The notes: a model not told the origin generated them from the letters alone. A stretch of DNA of 64,000 bases from Pseudomonas mucidolens (GCF_900106045.1 NZ_LT629802.1:3038001-3102000); one strand, 5' to 3'. Shown: positions 26,682-34,777, numbered from the stretch's first letter. Program-made: numbers and translations.

Positions 26682-27500
26682 ATGAGAAAGTTTTACTCAC
26701 TAACGTTCCGCTGCATCGTGGTACTGGTATTGTTATACGGTGCTGCGGAGCAAGCACAAGCCTATAATATCATTACAACAGAAAGTCGTTATGAGCCGGG
26801 CGGTGTTCGTTACTTCTACGTTGTTCAAGATTGGACATCGGGCGGTCGTAGTCCTTGCTCAACGGAAGACAGTCGAATGAAGAACTGTAACATTTATTTA
26901 GCCACGAATCACGGGGCAGTGCGCCCCTACGAGTGGAAGGTACCTACCCACTGGGGTAACTCCACGATGGGAACGCTACTATCGGACCTCATGAGAGTGG
27001 GTTTTCGAGTGCCTTTTTACGGCTCGACTCTAGTTCCTCACGCATCCGCTAACAACCGCCTGTGCATCTCTTTTAGCTTTTCGCAAACGGGGCCAAACAT
27101 TGGCGGAGGTGTCTCTCTTTTCGGCCCATGCACCAAGGTAGTTCCGCCGTCGCTGCAATGCGAGATCAAAGGCGATACAACTATCAACCATAGAAACCTA
27201 CCGGATAATGCATTAAATGGGGCGAAAGCTTCGACACAACTCGATTTGCAGTGTCGAGGCCCGGCTAGTGTGACCGTATCGGCATCCAGAACAAACTCTT
27301 CAGGCGTTCAACTCAGAAGCGATGGTAGCCTGTACTCGAGGGTTACGATCAACGGCAAGGACGCTACGACGGGTATCAATGTCAAGGTATCAGATGGTCT
27401 GACCACCAAATTGGACATCACGTCAACACTTAGCAGCTCAGGGACCGTCGCACCTGGCGAGTTCTCCGGCTCTACGGTGATAACTATTTCACCTCCTTAA
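26682..27500 (+). CDS. Putative two-domain fimbrial tip adhesin (MrpH/FimH-like layout)
   Basis: 272 residues, clearly longer than the pilins. Signal peptide to ~Ala27. A receptor domain (~28-155) follows with Cys at 59, 69, 128 and 150 and histidines at 77, 90 and 120. A pilin domain (~158-272) starts PSLQCEIKGD with LDLQCRGP as Cys partner and ends in a SGSTVITISPP strand. A lectin domain joined to a pilin domain at the end of the operon is the layout of tip adhesins. The length and the early GGVRYFYV segment recall MrpH-type adhesins, which bind a metal by histidines. The gene is AT-richer than its neighbours. The ligand is unknown. Confidence 0.75.
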   Translation: MRKFYSLTFRCIVVLVLLYGAAEQAQAYNIITTESRYEPGGVRYFYVVQDWTSGGRSPCSTEDSRMKNCNIYLATNHGAVRPYEWKVPTHWGNSTMGTLLSDLMRVGFRVPFYGSTLVPHASANNRLCISFSFSQTGPNIGGGVSLFGPCTKVVPPSLQCEIKGDTTINHRNLPDNALNGAKASTQLDLQCRGPASVTVSASRTNSSGVQLRSDGSLYSRVTINGKDATTGINVKVSDGLTTKLDITSTLSSSGTVAPGEFSGSTVITISPP

Positions 27501-27687
27501 CTGAGAATGCAGGAAGCAATCACCAAGCTCAAAAATCAGATTGGAAGCGAACATGCGAGAGGCGACTGGTGAGAGAAGGCCTGTTTGGACACTATAATGC
27601 TGCGCGGCTTATATCCAATTCACCTGAGTGTGAACTTTCAACTGCCGAAAAAATCGAACGGATTATCACAACAAATATGGTGGCGCT

Positions 27688-27939
27688 ATGTACCTCACCG
27701 AAAACATCCACTTGATCCGTACAATTCTGGACCAATTGCCTGCTGAGGGAGAAATCAGCTCGACAGAGCTGGACGGTGATCAAGAGCAGATTCTGTTTGG
27801 GTTACGAGAAATGATTCGACTCAATCTAATTTCCGGGTCCCATCATTACAGCGAGCACTCCGACCCGACTGGACCGCTTCTATCATCGGTATCCTCGATT
27901 CGCCTGACTACGCGAGGGATTACATTCAAAGGGCAATAG
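27688..27939 (+). CDS. Small protein, DUF2513-like, unknown function
   Basis: 83 residues (MYLTENIHLIRTILDQLPAEG...). The early IHLIRTILDQL helix, the mid LREMIRLNLISG helix and a late RLTTRGITF strand resemble the winged-helix pattern of DUF2513 proteins, which are often phage-borne. No clear ribosome site precedes the ATG at 27688. It lies in an AT-rich stretch after the adhesin. The 187 bp before it hold nothing I recognise. Confidence 0.5.
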   Translation: MYLTENIHLIRTILDQLPAEGEISSTELDGDQEQILFGLREMIRLNLISGSHHYSEHSDPTGPLLSSVSSIRLTTRGITFKGQ

Positions 27940-28004
27940 GCCATTATTCACATCAACGACAATGCTTCTATGCTCCATAATTCGGCTTACCAGGCGAGAA
28001 TGTA

Positions 28005-28253
28005 ATGGATACGTTAAACAGACAGGAGATCGAGGCGGTGCTCGCCAGCCGCCTGCCGAACTGCGTAATCTCCTGCACGGTCAGCGTCGATGGCAGCTTG
28101 ACCGTCGATGTGACAGGTCCAGACTCAGACCAATTCACTATCGTTAACATAGATCGGCGCCAATACCATGGCGAGACCGGCATCAACAAGCTCGCCCGGG
28201 AGATATTGGAAGAAATGGTGATGTCCCGGCAGGCGACTCGCCTCATCGGATAA
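28005..28253 (+). CDS. Small protein, DUF1652-like, unknown function
   Basis: 82 residues. The segment IEAVLASRLPNCVISCTVSV followed by DGSLTVDV resembles the start of the DUF1652 family common in Pseudomonas (an early helix, a Cys-containing strand, then DGSLTV). GCGAGAA lies just upstream of the ATG as a weak ribosome site. It is convergent with the Rz gene. Confidence 0.5.
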   Translation: MDTLNRQEIEAVLASRLPNCVISCTVSVDGSLTVDVTGPDSDQFTIVNIDRRQYHGETGINKLAREILEEMVMSRQATRLIG

Positions 28254-28357
28254 ACTCCCGATTTGTGCAGGCTTTCGTTCTCCCCTTTCACGTATTGTTC
28301 ACAGTTTAACGCCTATGCTTACTCCAGCTCCTAGTGAACATCTTTAAGCCCGCCCTT

Positions 28358-28846
28358 CTACCGACAAAACTCTCGAACATAATTCTGTAGCGCCCTCAAC
28401 GCTGCCTGATCAGCAATGATTCCAGCTCGGATATCGAAAACAGTTCGTTCAGCAATTGAAGTGAGTTCGACGGTTCTTGCGTTGCCCATGCTGGTGGAAC
28501 TTGACACGTTGCGGTTATTGGCACGACAACTGCCTGTGATGCGCAGCCGGCGATCAGAATCGTCAGCAGCACGGCGCAACCTTTCATTTTCGAAGAGATC
28601 ATTCGCTTTCTCCTTGGTTGCTATGGCGTCGAGTTCGGCACGCGCCTGCTCGGCGGCACGCTGCTTTTCCAGTACCTTGCGGGTCTGTGCGTTAGCTGCA
28701 TTGCTGATGGTGGTCACATCGGCCTGATGAGCGAGATTAAGGTCGGCCAGCTTCTGTCCCATGTGCCAGTCCTGCACCTGCCAGGATCCAGTGGCGCTGA
28801 TCACCATCGCCAGCATGACTGCCGCTAGGATCTTCCCGGGCATCAT
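28358..28846 (-). CDS. Phage inner-membrane spanin, Rz type
   Basis: 162 residues: N-terminal membrane anchor (ILAAVMLAMVISATGSW), then a long charged helix (~35-110, Ala/Glu/Arg/Lys-rich) and a C-terminal segment ending YVREFCR. This is the i-spanin design. The ATG at 28846 shares one base with the upstream endolysin-remnant stop (TGATG). A second frame inside the gene encodes the Rz1 lipoprotein. Spanins disrupt the outer membrane at the end of phage lysis. With no holin or intact endolysin present, it is a prophage leftover. Confidence 0.82.
   Translation of the reverse strand: MMPGKILAAVMLAMVISATGSWQVQDWHMGQKLADLNLAHQADVTTISNAANAQTRKVLEKQRAAEQARAELDAIATKEKANDLFENERLRRAADDSDRRLRITGSCRANNRNVSSSTSMGNARTVELTSIAERTVFDIRAGIIADQAALRALQNYVREFCR
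28396..28602 (-). CDS. Phage outer-membrane spanin lipoprotein, Rz1 type, nested in Rz
   Basis: 68 residues read in another frame entirely within the Rz gene. It starts at the ATG at 28602 with AAGGAG 7 nt upstream. A lipoprotein signal ends in LLTILIAGC, so Cys20 would be lipidated. The mature part has VPPAWAT and other Pro residues typical of o-spanins. Complete embedding of Rz1 in Rz is the lambda-type arrangement. Confidence 0.8.
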   Translation of the reverse strand: MISSKMKGCAVLLTILIAGCASQAVVVPITATCQVPPAWATQEPSNSLQLLNELFSISELESLLIRQR

Positions 28847-28974
28847 CACGGCACATCCTTGAAAAACATGTGATGCCCCAGACGCAGCGTCTGTTTAGCC
28901 TCCGCCGCCCAGGCCGAAGGCTTCGGCATGGTGGTCGCATAGTAATGTGTCGCACCGCCGATTGGATCCGATAC
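28846..28974 (-). pseudogene. C-terminal remnant of a phage endolysin or cell-wall hydrolase
   Basis: Reading minus-strand codons up to the TGA at 28848-28846 gives DPIGGATHYYATTMPKPSAW and then a segment ending GHHMFFKDVP. This resembles the end of SleB/NlpC-like cell-wall hydrolases found beside Pseudomonas phage lysis genes. There is no start or N-terminal domain: upstream the DNA switches to integrase sequence at about 28970. Its stop overlaps the Rz start. Confidence 0.6.
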
Positions 28975-29793
28975 CCGCTCGACAAGATCACTCCTGTGCT
29001 GATGCGAAAAATCGTCAACGGTATTACGTGGACTTCACCGATTAGGAGCAAAGGTGCCATCCGCCTCGTGACCAGTCTTCTCACCCAGGCCGTAAACGAT
29101 GAACTGATATTGAGGAATCCCTCCAATTCAATCCCGCCAACGAGGGTTACGAAGCGCGAGATTGATCCGTTCAGTCGCGAGGAAGCGGATGTATTGATTG
29201 GGAAGGTGTACGAAGTGACAAGCGGTTTGCAGTCGATCTACGCGTGCTTTTTTGAGTTCTCTTTCTATACAGGAATGCGTCCAGGCGAGGCGATGGCCCT
29301 GCGGTGGAGCGAGGTTGATACACGCTCTCGTCGTGCTAAGGTGTGCCGTATCAGGCTTTACGGAAAGATCAAGGAAAGGACGAAAACGAAGGTGTCGCGG
29401 GAAGTTTTATTGAACGATCGCGCTTTGCAGGCACTCGAAAAAGCCAGACTTCTTACGGCGGCGCGCTCTGATTACGTTTTTGCGCCGGAAGGCTCGGGTG
29501 AAAGATCAGAGCTATACATCCGTTCCGAAACAGGGGCTAAGCGCTATTGGTTGACGGCATTGCGCAAGAGTGGAATGCGATATCGCCGGATGTACGACAC
29601 CAGGCACACCTATGCAACGATGTGCCTTATGTCGGGAATGAATCCAGCGTTCATCGCGGCGCAGCTTGGACACAGCGTTCAAGTTCTGCTTTCAACCTAT
29701 GCCAAGTGGATCAGTTCTCCGAGTGATTTCGCAGAGCTTGATAAGCTGGATTTACCGAAAAACGGTACAAAATTGGTACTTGAATCACGGTAG
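28870..29793 (+). CDS. Tyrosine integrase, N-terminally truncated
   Basis: The frame gives 307 residues from a GTG at 28870, but the first ~30 are simply antisense to the endolysin remnant. Integrase-like sequence begins at about residue 30 (DWIRYPLDKITP), inside the core-binding domain, so the arm-binding N-terminus is missing. The catalytic domain is complete: Arg in FYTGMRPGEAMALRW, YDTRHTYATM, LGHS and the nucleophile Tyr in LLSTYAKWI. Family members are usually ~380-400 residues. It sits 37 bp from the right attachment repeat, as expected for the island's own integrase. Confidence 0.85.
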   Translation: MMPQTQRLFSLRRPGRRLRHGGRIVMCRTADWIRYPLDKITPVLMRKIVNGITWTSPIRSKGAIRLVTSLLTQAVNDELILRNPSNSIPPTRVTKREIDPFSREEADVLIGKVYEVTSGLQSIYACFFEFSFYTGMRPGEAMALRWSEVDTRSRRAKVCRIRLYGKIKERTKTKVSREVLLNDRALQALEKARLLTAARSDYVFAPEGSGERSELYIRSETGAKRYWLTALRKSGMRYRRMYDTRHTYATMCLMSGMNPAFIAAQLGHSVQVLLSTYAKWISSPSDFAELDKLDLPKNGTKLVLESR

Positions 29794-29800
29794 ATGCGTG

Positions 29801-29825
29801 AAGGCCCTGCAAATACAAGGCCTTT
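29801..29825 (+). terminator. Hairpin after the integrase, just before attR
   Basis: AAGGCC (29801-29806) and GGCCTT (29819-29824) form a 6-bp stem with a 12-nt loop, followed by only TTT. It is a weak intrinsic terminator at best, but it lies 7 bp upstream of the amidotransferase start and could reduce read-through from the integrase. Confidence 0.4.
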
Positions 29826-29830
29826 AGCAA

Positions 29831-29850
29831 TATGTGTGGATTAGCTGGCG
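29831..29850 (+). other. Right attachment-site repeat (attR core)
   Basis: Identical over 20 bp to 13387-13406. From here rightwards the chromosome continues as the intact amidotransferase coding sequence; to the left is island DNA. Confidence 0.88.
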
Positions 29851-31604
29851 AGTTACGCTTTGATCATCAACCTGCCGACCTGGCAGCAGTAGAACGAATC
29901 ACCCACCACTTGGCCCCACGCGGGCCTGACGCGTGGGGCTTCCAGGCACAGGGACCGATTGCTCTGGGCCATCGTCGCCTGAAAATCATGGACCTGTCGG
30001 ACGGCTCCGCCCAGCCGATGGTCGACGCTCAACTGGGCCTGTCACTGGCCTTCAACGGCGCCATCTACAATTTCCCCGAATTGCGTGCAGAGCTTGAAGC
30101 TCTGGGTTATGCCTTCTATTCCGGCGGCGACACCGAAGTGTTGCTCAAGGGCTATCACGCGTGGGGCGAGGCGCTGCTGCCCAAGCTCAACGGGATGTTT
30201 GCATTTGCCATCTGGGAGCGTGATGCCCAACGTCTGTTTATTGCCCGCGACCGCCTTGGCGTGAAGCCTTTATACCTGTCGCGCACCGGCAAGCGCCTGC
30301 GCTTTGCCTCGGCCTTGCCGGCGTTGCTCAAGGGCGGCGACATCAACCCGATCCTCGATCCGGTCGCGCTCAACCACTACCTGAATTTCCATGCCGTGGT
30401 ACCCGCGCCACGCACGCTGCTGGCGGGCATTGAAAAACTGCCGCCCGCCACCTGGATGCGCATCGAGGCCGATGGCAAGACCGAGCAGAAAACCTGGTGG
30501 ACCTTGACTTACGGGCCGCATGCCGATGAAGCCAACCTGACCCTGGAAGACTGGCGCGACCGTGTGCTCGACAGTACCCGCGACGCCGTGGCCATTCGCC
30601 AACGGGCGGCGGTGGATGTCGGCGTGCTGCTGTCAGGTGGCGTTGACTCCAGCATGCTGGTGGGCCTGCTGCGTGAAGTCGGTGTACAGGACCTGTCGAC
30701 CTTTTCCATCGGTTTTGAAGACGCCGGCGGTGAACGTGGCGACGAGTTCCAGTATTCCGATCTGATCGCCAAACACTACGGCACGCAGCATCACCAATTG
30801 CGCATTGCCGAGAGCGAAATCATCGAACAACTGCCAGCGGCGTTCCGCGCCATGAGCGAGCCGATGGTCAGCCATGACTGCATCGCCTTCTACCTGCTGT
30901 CTCGGGAAGTGGCCAAGCACTGCAAAGTGGTACAGAGCGGCCAGGGCGCCGATGAGTTATTCGCCGGTTATCACTGGTACCCGCAGGTGGACGGCGCCAG
31001 CGATCCATACGCGGCCTACCGCGATGCATTTTTTGACCGCAGCTATGACGATTACGCCGCGACGGTCGCACCGCAATGGTTGACTGCCAATGACGCTGCC
31101 GGCGACTTTGTCCGTGAACATTTCGCCCAGCCGGGTGCCGATGCGCCTGTGGATAAAGCCCTGCGCCTGGACAGCACGGTGATGCTGGTCGACGACCCGG
31201 TCAAGCGGGTCGACAACATGACCATGGCCTGGGGCCTGGAAGCACGAACGCCATTTCTCGATTATCGCCTGGTGGAGTTGTCGGCCCGCGTCCCGGCCAA
31301 GTTCAAACTGCCAGACGGCGGCAAACAGGTGCTCAAAGAAGCCGCGCGCCTGGTGATTCCAAGCGAAGTCATCGACCGCAAGAAAGGTTACTTTCCGGTG
31401 CCAGGCCTCAAGCACTTGCAGGGCAATACCTTGAATTGGGTGCGCGACTTGCTGCTGGACCCGAGCCAGGACCGTGGCCTGTTCAACCCGGCCATGCTCG
31501 ATCGCCTGCTCACTGACCCGCAAGGTCAATTGACCCCGCTGCGCGGCTCCAAGCTGTGGCAACTGGCGGCGCTGAACCTGTGGCTCAGCGAACAAGGAAT
31601 CTGA
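29832..31604 (+). CDS. N-acetylglutaminylglutamine (NAGGN) amidotransferase
   Basis: 590 residues, asparagine-synthetase-like. Cys2 (MCGLAGELRFD) is the N-terminal glutaminase nucleophile. The class II amidotransferase domain (~1-210) has RGPDAWG and GDTEVLL. The synthetase domain has the PP-loop motif LLSGGVDSSML and GQGADELFAGY. With ngg it makes the osmoprotectant N-acetylglutaminylglutamine amide; it is called asnO in Sinorhizobium. The following ngg and M42 genes confirm the NAGGN system. The coding sequence is intact, but the 5' flank is now island DNA with no good ribosome site. Confidence 0.93.
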   Translation: MCGLAGELRFDHQPADLAAVERITHHLAPRGPDAWGFQAQGPIALGHRRLKIMDLSDGSAQPMVDAQLGLSLAFNGAIYNFPELRAELEALGYAFYSGGDTEVLLKGYHAWGEALLPKLNGMFAFAIWERDAQRLFIARDRLGVKPLYLSRTGKRLRFASALPALLKGGDINPILDPVALNHYLNFHAVVPAPRTLLAGIEKLPPATWMRIEADGKTEQKTWWTLTYGPHADEANLTLEDWRDRVLDSTRDAVAIRQRAAVDVGVLLSGGVDSSMLVGLLREVGVQDLSTFSIGFEDAGGERGDEFQYSDLIAKHYGTQHHQLRIAESEIIEQLPAAFRAMSEPMVSHDCIAFYLLSREVAKHCKVVQSGQGADELFAGYHWYPQVDGASDPYAAYRDAFFDRSYDDYAATVAPQWLTANDAAGDFVREHFAQPGADAPVDKALRLDSTVMLVDDPVKRVDNMTMAWGLEARTPFLDYRLVELSARVPAKFKLPDGGKQVLKEAARLVIPSEVIDRKKGYFPVPGLKHLQGNTLNWVRDLLLDPSQDRGLFNPAMLDRLLTDPQGQLTPLRGSKLWQLAALNLWLSEQGI

Positions 31605-31607
31605 TTG

Positions 31608-33353
31608 ATGAAACCTCATGCCACGGCTTACAGCCAACGCTTGCTGCGCGGCCAGTCACCGTCCTACGAACGCTTGCAAGCCCGTTTAGCCGAGGACGGC
31701 AGTGAGCTGAGCCCTGCCTCGATTGCCGTGCATTGTGGCTGGGGGCGGTTATTGATCGGCCACACCTTTTGCGATCCGGCGAGCCTCGCCCGGGAGCTGC
31801 TCAACGAGCAGCCCGGGGAACGTGATATCGCACTGTATGTGGCTGCGCCGCAACAGATTCTGGGGATCGATCCGCAACAACTGTTCCTCGACCCGTCCGA
31901 CACCTTGCGCCTGTGGTTCAGCGATTATCGCCCGTCCACCCGGGTGTTTCGCGGCTTTCGGATTCGCCGGGTGCAGAGCGAAGCGGATTGGCAGGCGGTC
32001 AATCATCTTTACCAGGGACGCGGCATGCTGCCCGTGGCCCCGGCACTGCTGACACCACGCCATCAAGGTGGCCCGGTGTACTGGCTGGCCGAGGATGAAG
32101 ACAGCGGCGCGGTGATCGGCAGCGTGATGGGCCTAAATCACCAGAAGGCATTCCACGATCCGGAAAACGGCTGCAGCCTCTGGTGCCTGGCGGTGGATCC
32201 GCAATGCAGTCGGCCAGGCGTGGGTGAAGTGCTGGTGCGTCACCTGATCGAACACTTCATGAGCCGCGGCTTGAGCTACCTGGATCTGTCGGTGTTGCAC
32301 GACAACCGCCAGGCGAAGAACCTCTACGCCAAGCTCGACTTTCGACCGCTGACCACCTTCGCCATCAAGCGCAAGAACGGCATCAACCAACCGTTGTTCC
32401 TCGGACCCGGCCCACAGGCCGAGTTCAATCCCTATGCGCGGATCATTGTCGAGGAAGCCCATCGGCGCGGGATCGATGTGCAGGTCGATGATGCCGATGC
32501 CGGCTTATTCACCTTGAACCATGGCGGGCGTCGGGTACGCTGCCGCGAGTCATTGAGCGACCTGACCAGCGCCATCAGCATGACGTTGTGCCAGGACAAG
32601 AGCCTGACCCACAAAGTGTTCAAGGCCGCCGGACTCAATCTGCCGGCCCAGCAACTGGCCAGCAGCGTCGACGACAACATGGAGTTCCTCGACGAACACC
32701 AGCGCGTGGTGGTCAAGCCGTTGGATGGCGAGCAAGGCCAGGGTGTGGCGGTGGACCTGCAGAGCATCGAAGAGGTGCAGAAAGCCATCGAAGCGGCGCG
32801 CCAGTTCGATACTCGAGTGCTGCTGGAAAGCTTCCACGAGGGCCTGGACCTGCGCATCGTGGTGATCGGTTTCGAGGTGGTCGCGGCGGCCATTCGGCGG
32901 CCGGCCGAGGTGATCGGTGATGGCCAGCACTCCATCGGCACGCTGATCGAAGCCCAGAGCCGACGGCGCCAGGCTGCCACCAGCGGCGAAAGCAAAATTC
33001 CCCTGGATCACGAGACCGAACGGACGTTGCAAGCCGCTGGCTACGACTACACCAGTATCCTGCCCCAAGGTGAACACCTGGCCGTGCGGCGCACTGCCAA
33101 CCTGCACACGGGCGGTAGTCTGGAAGACGTCACCGACATTCTTCATCCCACGCTGGTGGACGCCGCCGTGCGCGCTGCTCGGGCGCTGGACATCCCCATG
33201 GTCGGCCTGGACCTGATGGTCGCGACCGCCGATCAACCGGAATACGTGTTTATCGAAGCCAATGAGCGGGCCGGGTTGGCCAACCATGAGCCACAGCCGA
33301 CGGCGGAAAAATTCGTCGATTTATTGTTCCCGCACAGCCAGCCCACGACATGA
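31608..33353 (+). CDS. ngg: N-acetylglutaminylglutamine synthetase
   Basis: 581 residues from the ATG at 31608, 4 bp after the amidotransferase stop. The GNAT acetyltransferase domain (~110-260) includes LWCLAVDPQCSRPGVGEVLV, the acetyl-CoA loop. The ATP-grasp domain (~300-575) has VVVKPLDGEQGQGV and VFIEANERAG. It acetylates glutamine and ligates a second glutamine; the product is amidated by the neighbour. This fusion is diagnostic for NAGGN synthesis, an osmotic-stress response. Confidence 0.94.
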   Translation: MKPHATAYSQRLLRGQSPSYERLQARLAEDGSELSPASIAVHCGWGRLLIGHTFCDPASLARELLNEQPGERDIALYVAAPQQILGIDPQQLFLDPSDTLRLWFSDYRPSTRVFRGFRIRRVQSEADWQAVNHLYQGRGMLPVAPALLTPRHQGGPVYWLAEDEDSGAVIGSVMGLNHQKAFHDPENGCSLWCLAVDPQCSRPGVGEVLVRHLIEHFMSRGLSYLDLSVLHDNRQAKNLYAKLDFRPLTTFAIKRKNGINQPLFLGPGPQAEFNPYARIIVEEAHRRGIDVQVDDADAGLFTLNHGGRRVRCRESLSDLTSAISMTLCQDKSLTHKVFKAAGLNLPAQQLASSVDDNMEFLDEHQRVVVKPLDGEQGQGVAVDLQSIEEVQKAIEAARQFDTRVLLESFHEGLDLRIVVIGFEVVAAAIRRPAEVIGDGQHSIGTLIEAQSRRRQAATSGESKIPLDHETERTLQAAGYDYTSILPQGEHLAVRRTANLHTGGSLEDVTDILHPTLVDAAVRAARALDIPMVGLDLMVATADQPEYVFIEANERAGLANHEPQPTAEKFVDLLFPHSQPTT

Positions 33354-33360
33354 AACGCAC

Positions 33361-33450
33361 GTAGCAGCTGTCGAGCCCGCGCGAGGCTGTGTCAGCGGCG
33401 TATCAGACAGACCGTTGACGCAGCCTCGCCGGGGCTCGACAACTGCTACG
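33361..33450. repeat. REPIN (family C) between ngg and the M42 gene
   Basis: GTAGCAGCTGTCGAGCCCG (33361 on) and its inverted partner ending CTCGACAACTGCTAC (to 33450) enclose about 35 bp. The family differs from the GTGGCGAGG and GGAGCGAGC types elsewhere in the window. It may stabilise the upstream part of the transcript. Confidence 0.8.
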
Positions 33451-33533
33451 CAACACCGACTCACAGACGGGCCTGTGACTTTTCAGCCCCCTTCATCGAA
33501 ACCATCGATGCCCTTACCCCATCAGGAGTTTCC

Positions 33534-34718
33534 ATGACCCGAACCATTCCAGAACCGGATCTCGCTTATCTGCAAAAAGTACTGCTGGAAATGCTCGCCA
33601 TTCCCAGCCCCACCGGTTTTACCGACACCATCGTGCGCTATGTCGCCGAGCGCCTTGAAGAACTGGGCATTCCGTTTGAAATGACCCGGCGCGGCACCAT
33701 CCGCGCGACCCTCAAGGGCCAAAAAAACAGTCCTGACCGCGCAGTCTCCGCGCACCTGGACACCATTGGCGCCGCTGTGCGTGCAATCAAGGATAACGGC
33801 CGCCTGACGCTGGCGCCCGTGGGTTGCTGGTCCAGCCGTTTTGCCGAAGGCAGCCGTGTCAGCCTGTTTACCGACAACGGTGTGATTCGTGGCAGCGTGC
33901 TGCCTTTGATGGCCTCCGGGCACGCCTTTAATACCGCCGTGGATGAAATGCCCATCAGTTGGGACCACGTCGAACTGCGCCTGGACGCCTATTGCACCAC
34001 GCGCGCCGATTGCGACTCCCTGGGGATCAGCGTCGGTGACTTTGTCGCCTTCGATCCGCTGCCGGAATTTACCGAGAGCGGTCATATCAGCGCGCGTCAC
34101 CTGGATGACAAAGCCGGCGTCGCGGCACTGCTGGCGGCACTCAAGGCTATCGTCGACAGCGGCGAACCGTTGCTGATCGACTGTCATCCGCTGTTCACCA
34201 TTACCGAGGAAACCGGCAGCGGCGCGGCAGCCGCGTTACCTTGGGATGTCAGTGAATTCGTCGGTATCGACATCGCTCCGGTCGCTCCCGGCCAACACTC
34301 CAGCGAACACGCGGTGAGCGTGGCCATGCAGGATTCCGGCGGTCCTTACGACTATCACTTGTCCCGACACTTGCTACGCCTGGCGTCGGACAACGAACTG
34401 CCGGTACGCCGCGATCTGTTTCGCTATTACTTCAGCGACGCGCATTCTGCCGTGACCGCCGGGCACGATATCCGCACCGCGCTGTTGGCGTTTGGCTGCG
34501 ATGCCACCCATGGCTATGAACGTACCCACATCGACAGCCTGGCTGCCCTGAGCCGCCTGTTGGGGGCTTATATCCTCAGCCCGCCGGTGTTTGCCAGCGA
34601 TGCGCAACCGGCCCAAGGCTCCCTCGACCGGTTCAGTCATCAACTGGAACATGAGACGCAAATGGAAAGCGATACACGCGTACCGTCCGTGGATAGCCTG
34701 TTGGGTCAAAAAAACTGA
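33534..34718 (+). CDS. M42-family peptidase of the NAGGN osmoprotectant system
   Basis: 394 residues with M42/M20-like metal-binding motifs: SAHLDTIGA, HLDDKAGVA, the Glu pair ITEETGSGAA, and a late SDAHSAVTAGHD. AGGAG precedes the ATG. It is always the third gene of NAGGN loci in Pseudomonas, and its role (turnover of the dipeptide or precursor supply) is not established. It is separated from ngg by 180 bp containing a REPIN. Confidence 0.9.
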   Translation: MTRTIPEPDLAYLQKVLLEMLAIPSPTGFTDTIVRYVAERLEELGIPFEMTRRGTIRATLKGQKNSPDRAVSAHLDTIGAAVRAIKDNGRLTLAPVGCWSSRFAEGSRVSLFTDNGVIRGSVLPLMASGHAFNTAVDEMPISWDHVELRLDAYCTTRADCDSLGISVGDFVAFDPLPEFTESGHISARHLDDKAGVAALLAALKAIVDSGEPLLIDCHPLFTITEETGSGAAAALPWDVSEFVGIDIAPVAPGQHSSEHAVSVAMQDSGGPYDYHLSRHLLRLASDNELPVRRDLFRYYFSDAHSAVTAGHDIRTALLAFGCDATHGYERTHIDSLAALSRLLGAYILSPPVFASDAQPAQGSLDRFSHQLEHETQMESDTRVPSVDSLLGQKN

Positions 34719-34731
34719 AGCTGGCAACAAT

Positions 34732-34760
34732 GATCCCGGCGCAGTAGCATCGCCGGGATC
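34732..34760 (+). terminator. Hairpin after the M42 peptidase gene
   Basis: GATCCCGGCG (34732-34741) and CGCCGGGATC (34751-34760) form a perfect 10-bp stem with a 9-nt loop. No T-run follows, so it may be an RNA-stabilising or weak terminating structure. It lies between the M42 stop and the yheU start. Confidence 0.45.
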
Positions 34761-34777
34761 ACTACCATGAGGCTTGT

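Larger units (their letters stand above)
13387..29850. mobile_element. Integrative genomic island (fimbrial/prophage-derived) in the NAGGN amidotransferase gene
   Basis: About 16.4 kb lie between 20-bp direct repeats. Inside are a truncated tyrosine integrase next to the right repeat, a phage lysis remnant, a fimbrial cluster with its own regulators, and small genes of unknown function. Flanking genes on both sides are core Pseudomonas genes whose junction (promoter/start codon) is split by the island. Parts of the island, such as the adhesin gene and 27.5-28.3 kb, are visibly AT-richer than the flanks. Whether it can still excise is doubtful because the integrase lacks its N-terminus. Confidence 0.87.

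Noticed and set aside
33361..33450. Palindrome as a terminator of ngg
   Set aside because: No T-run follows and the sequence fits a REPIN; a terminating role cannot be supported.
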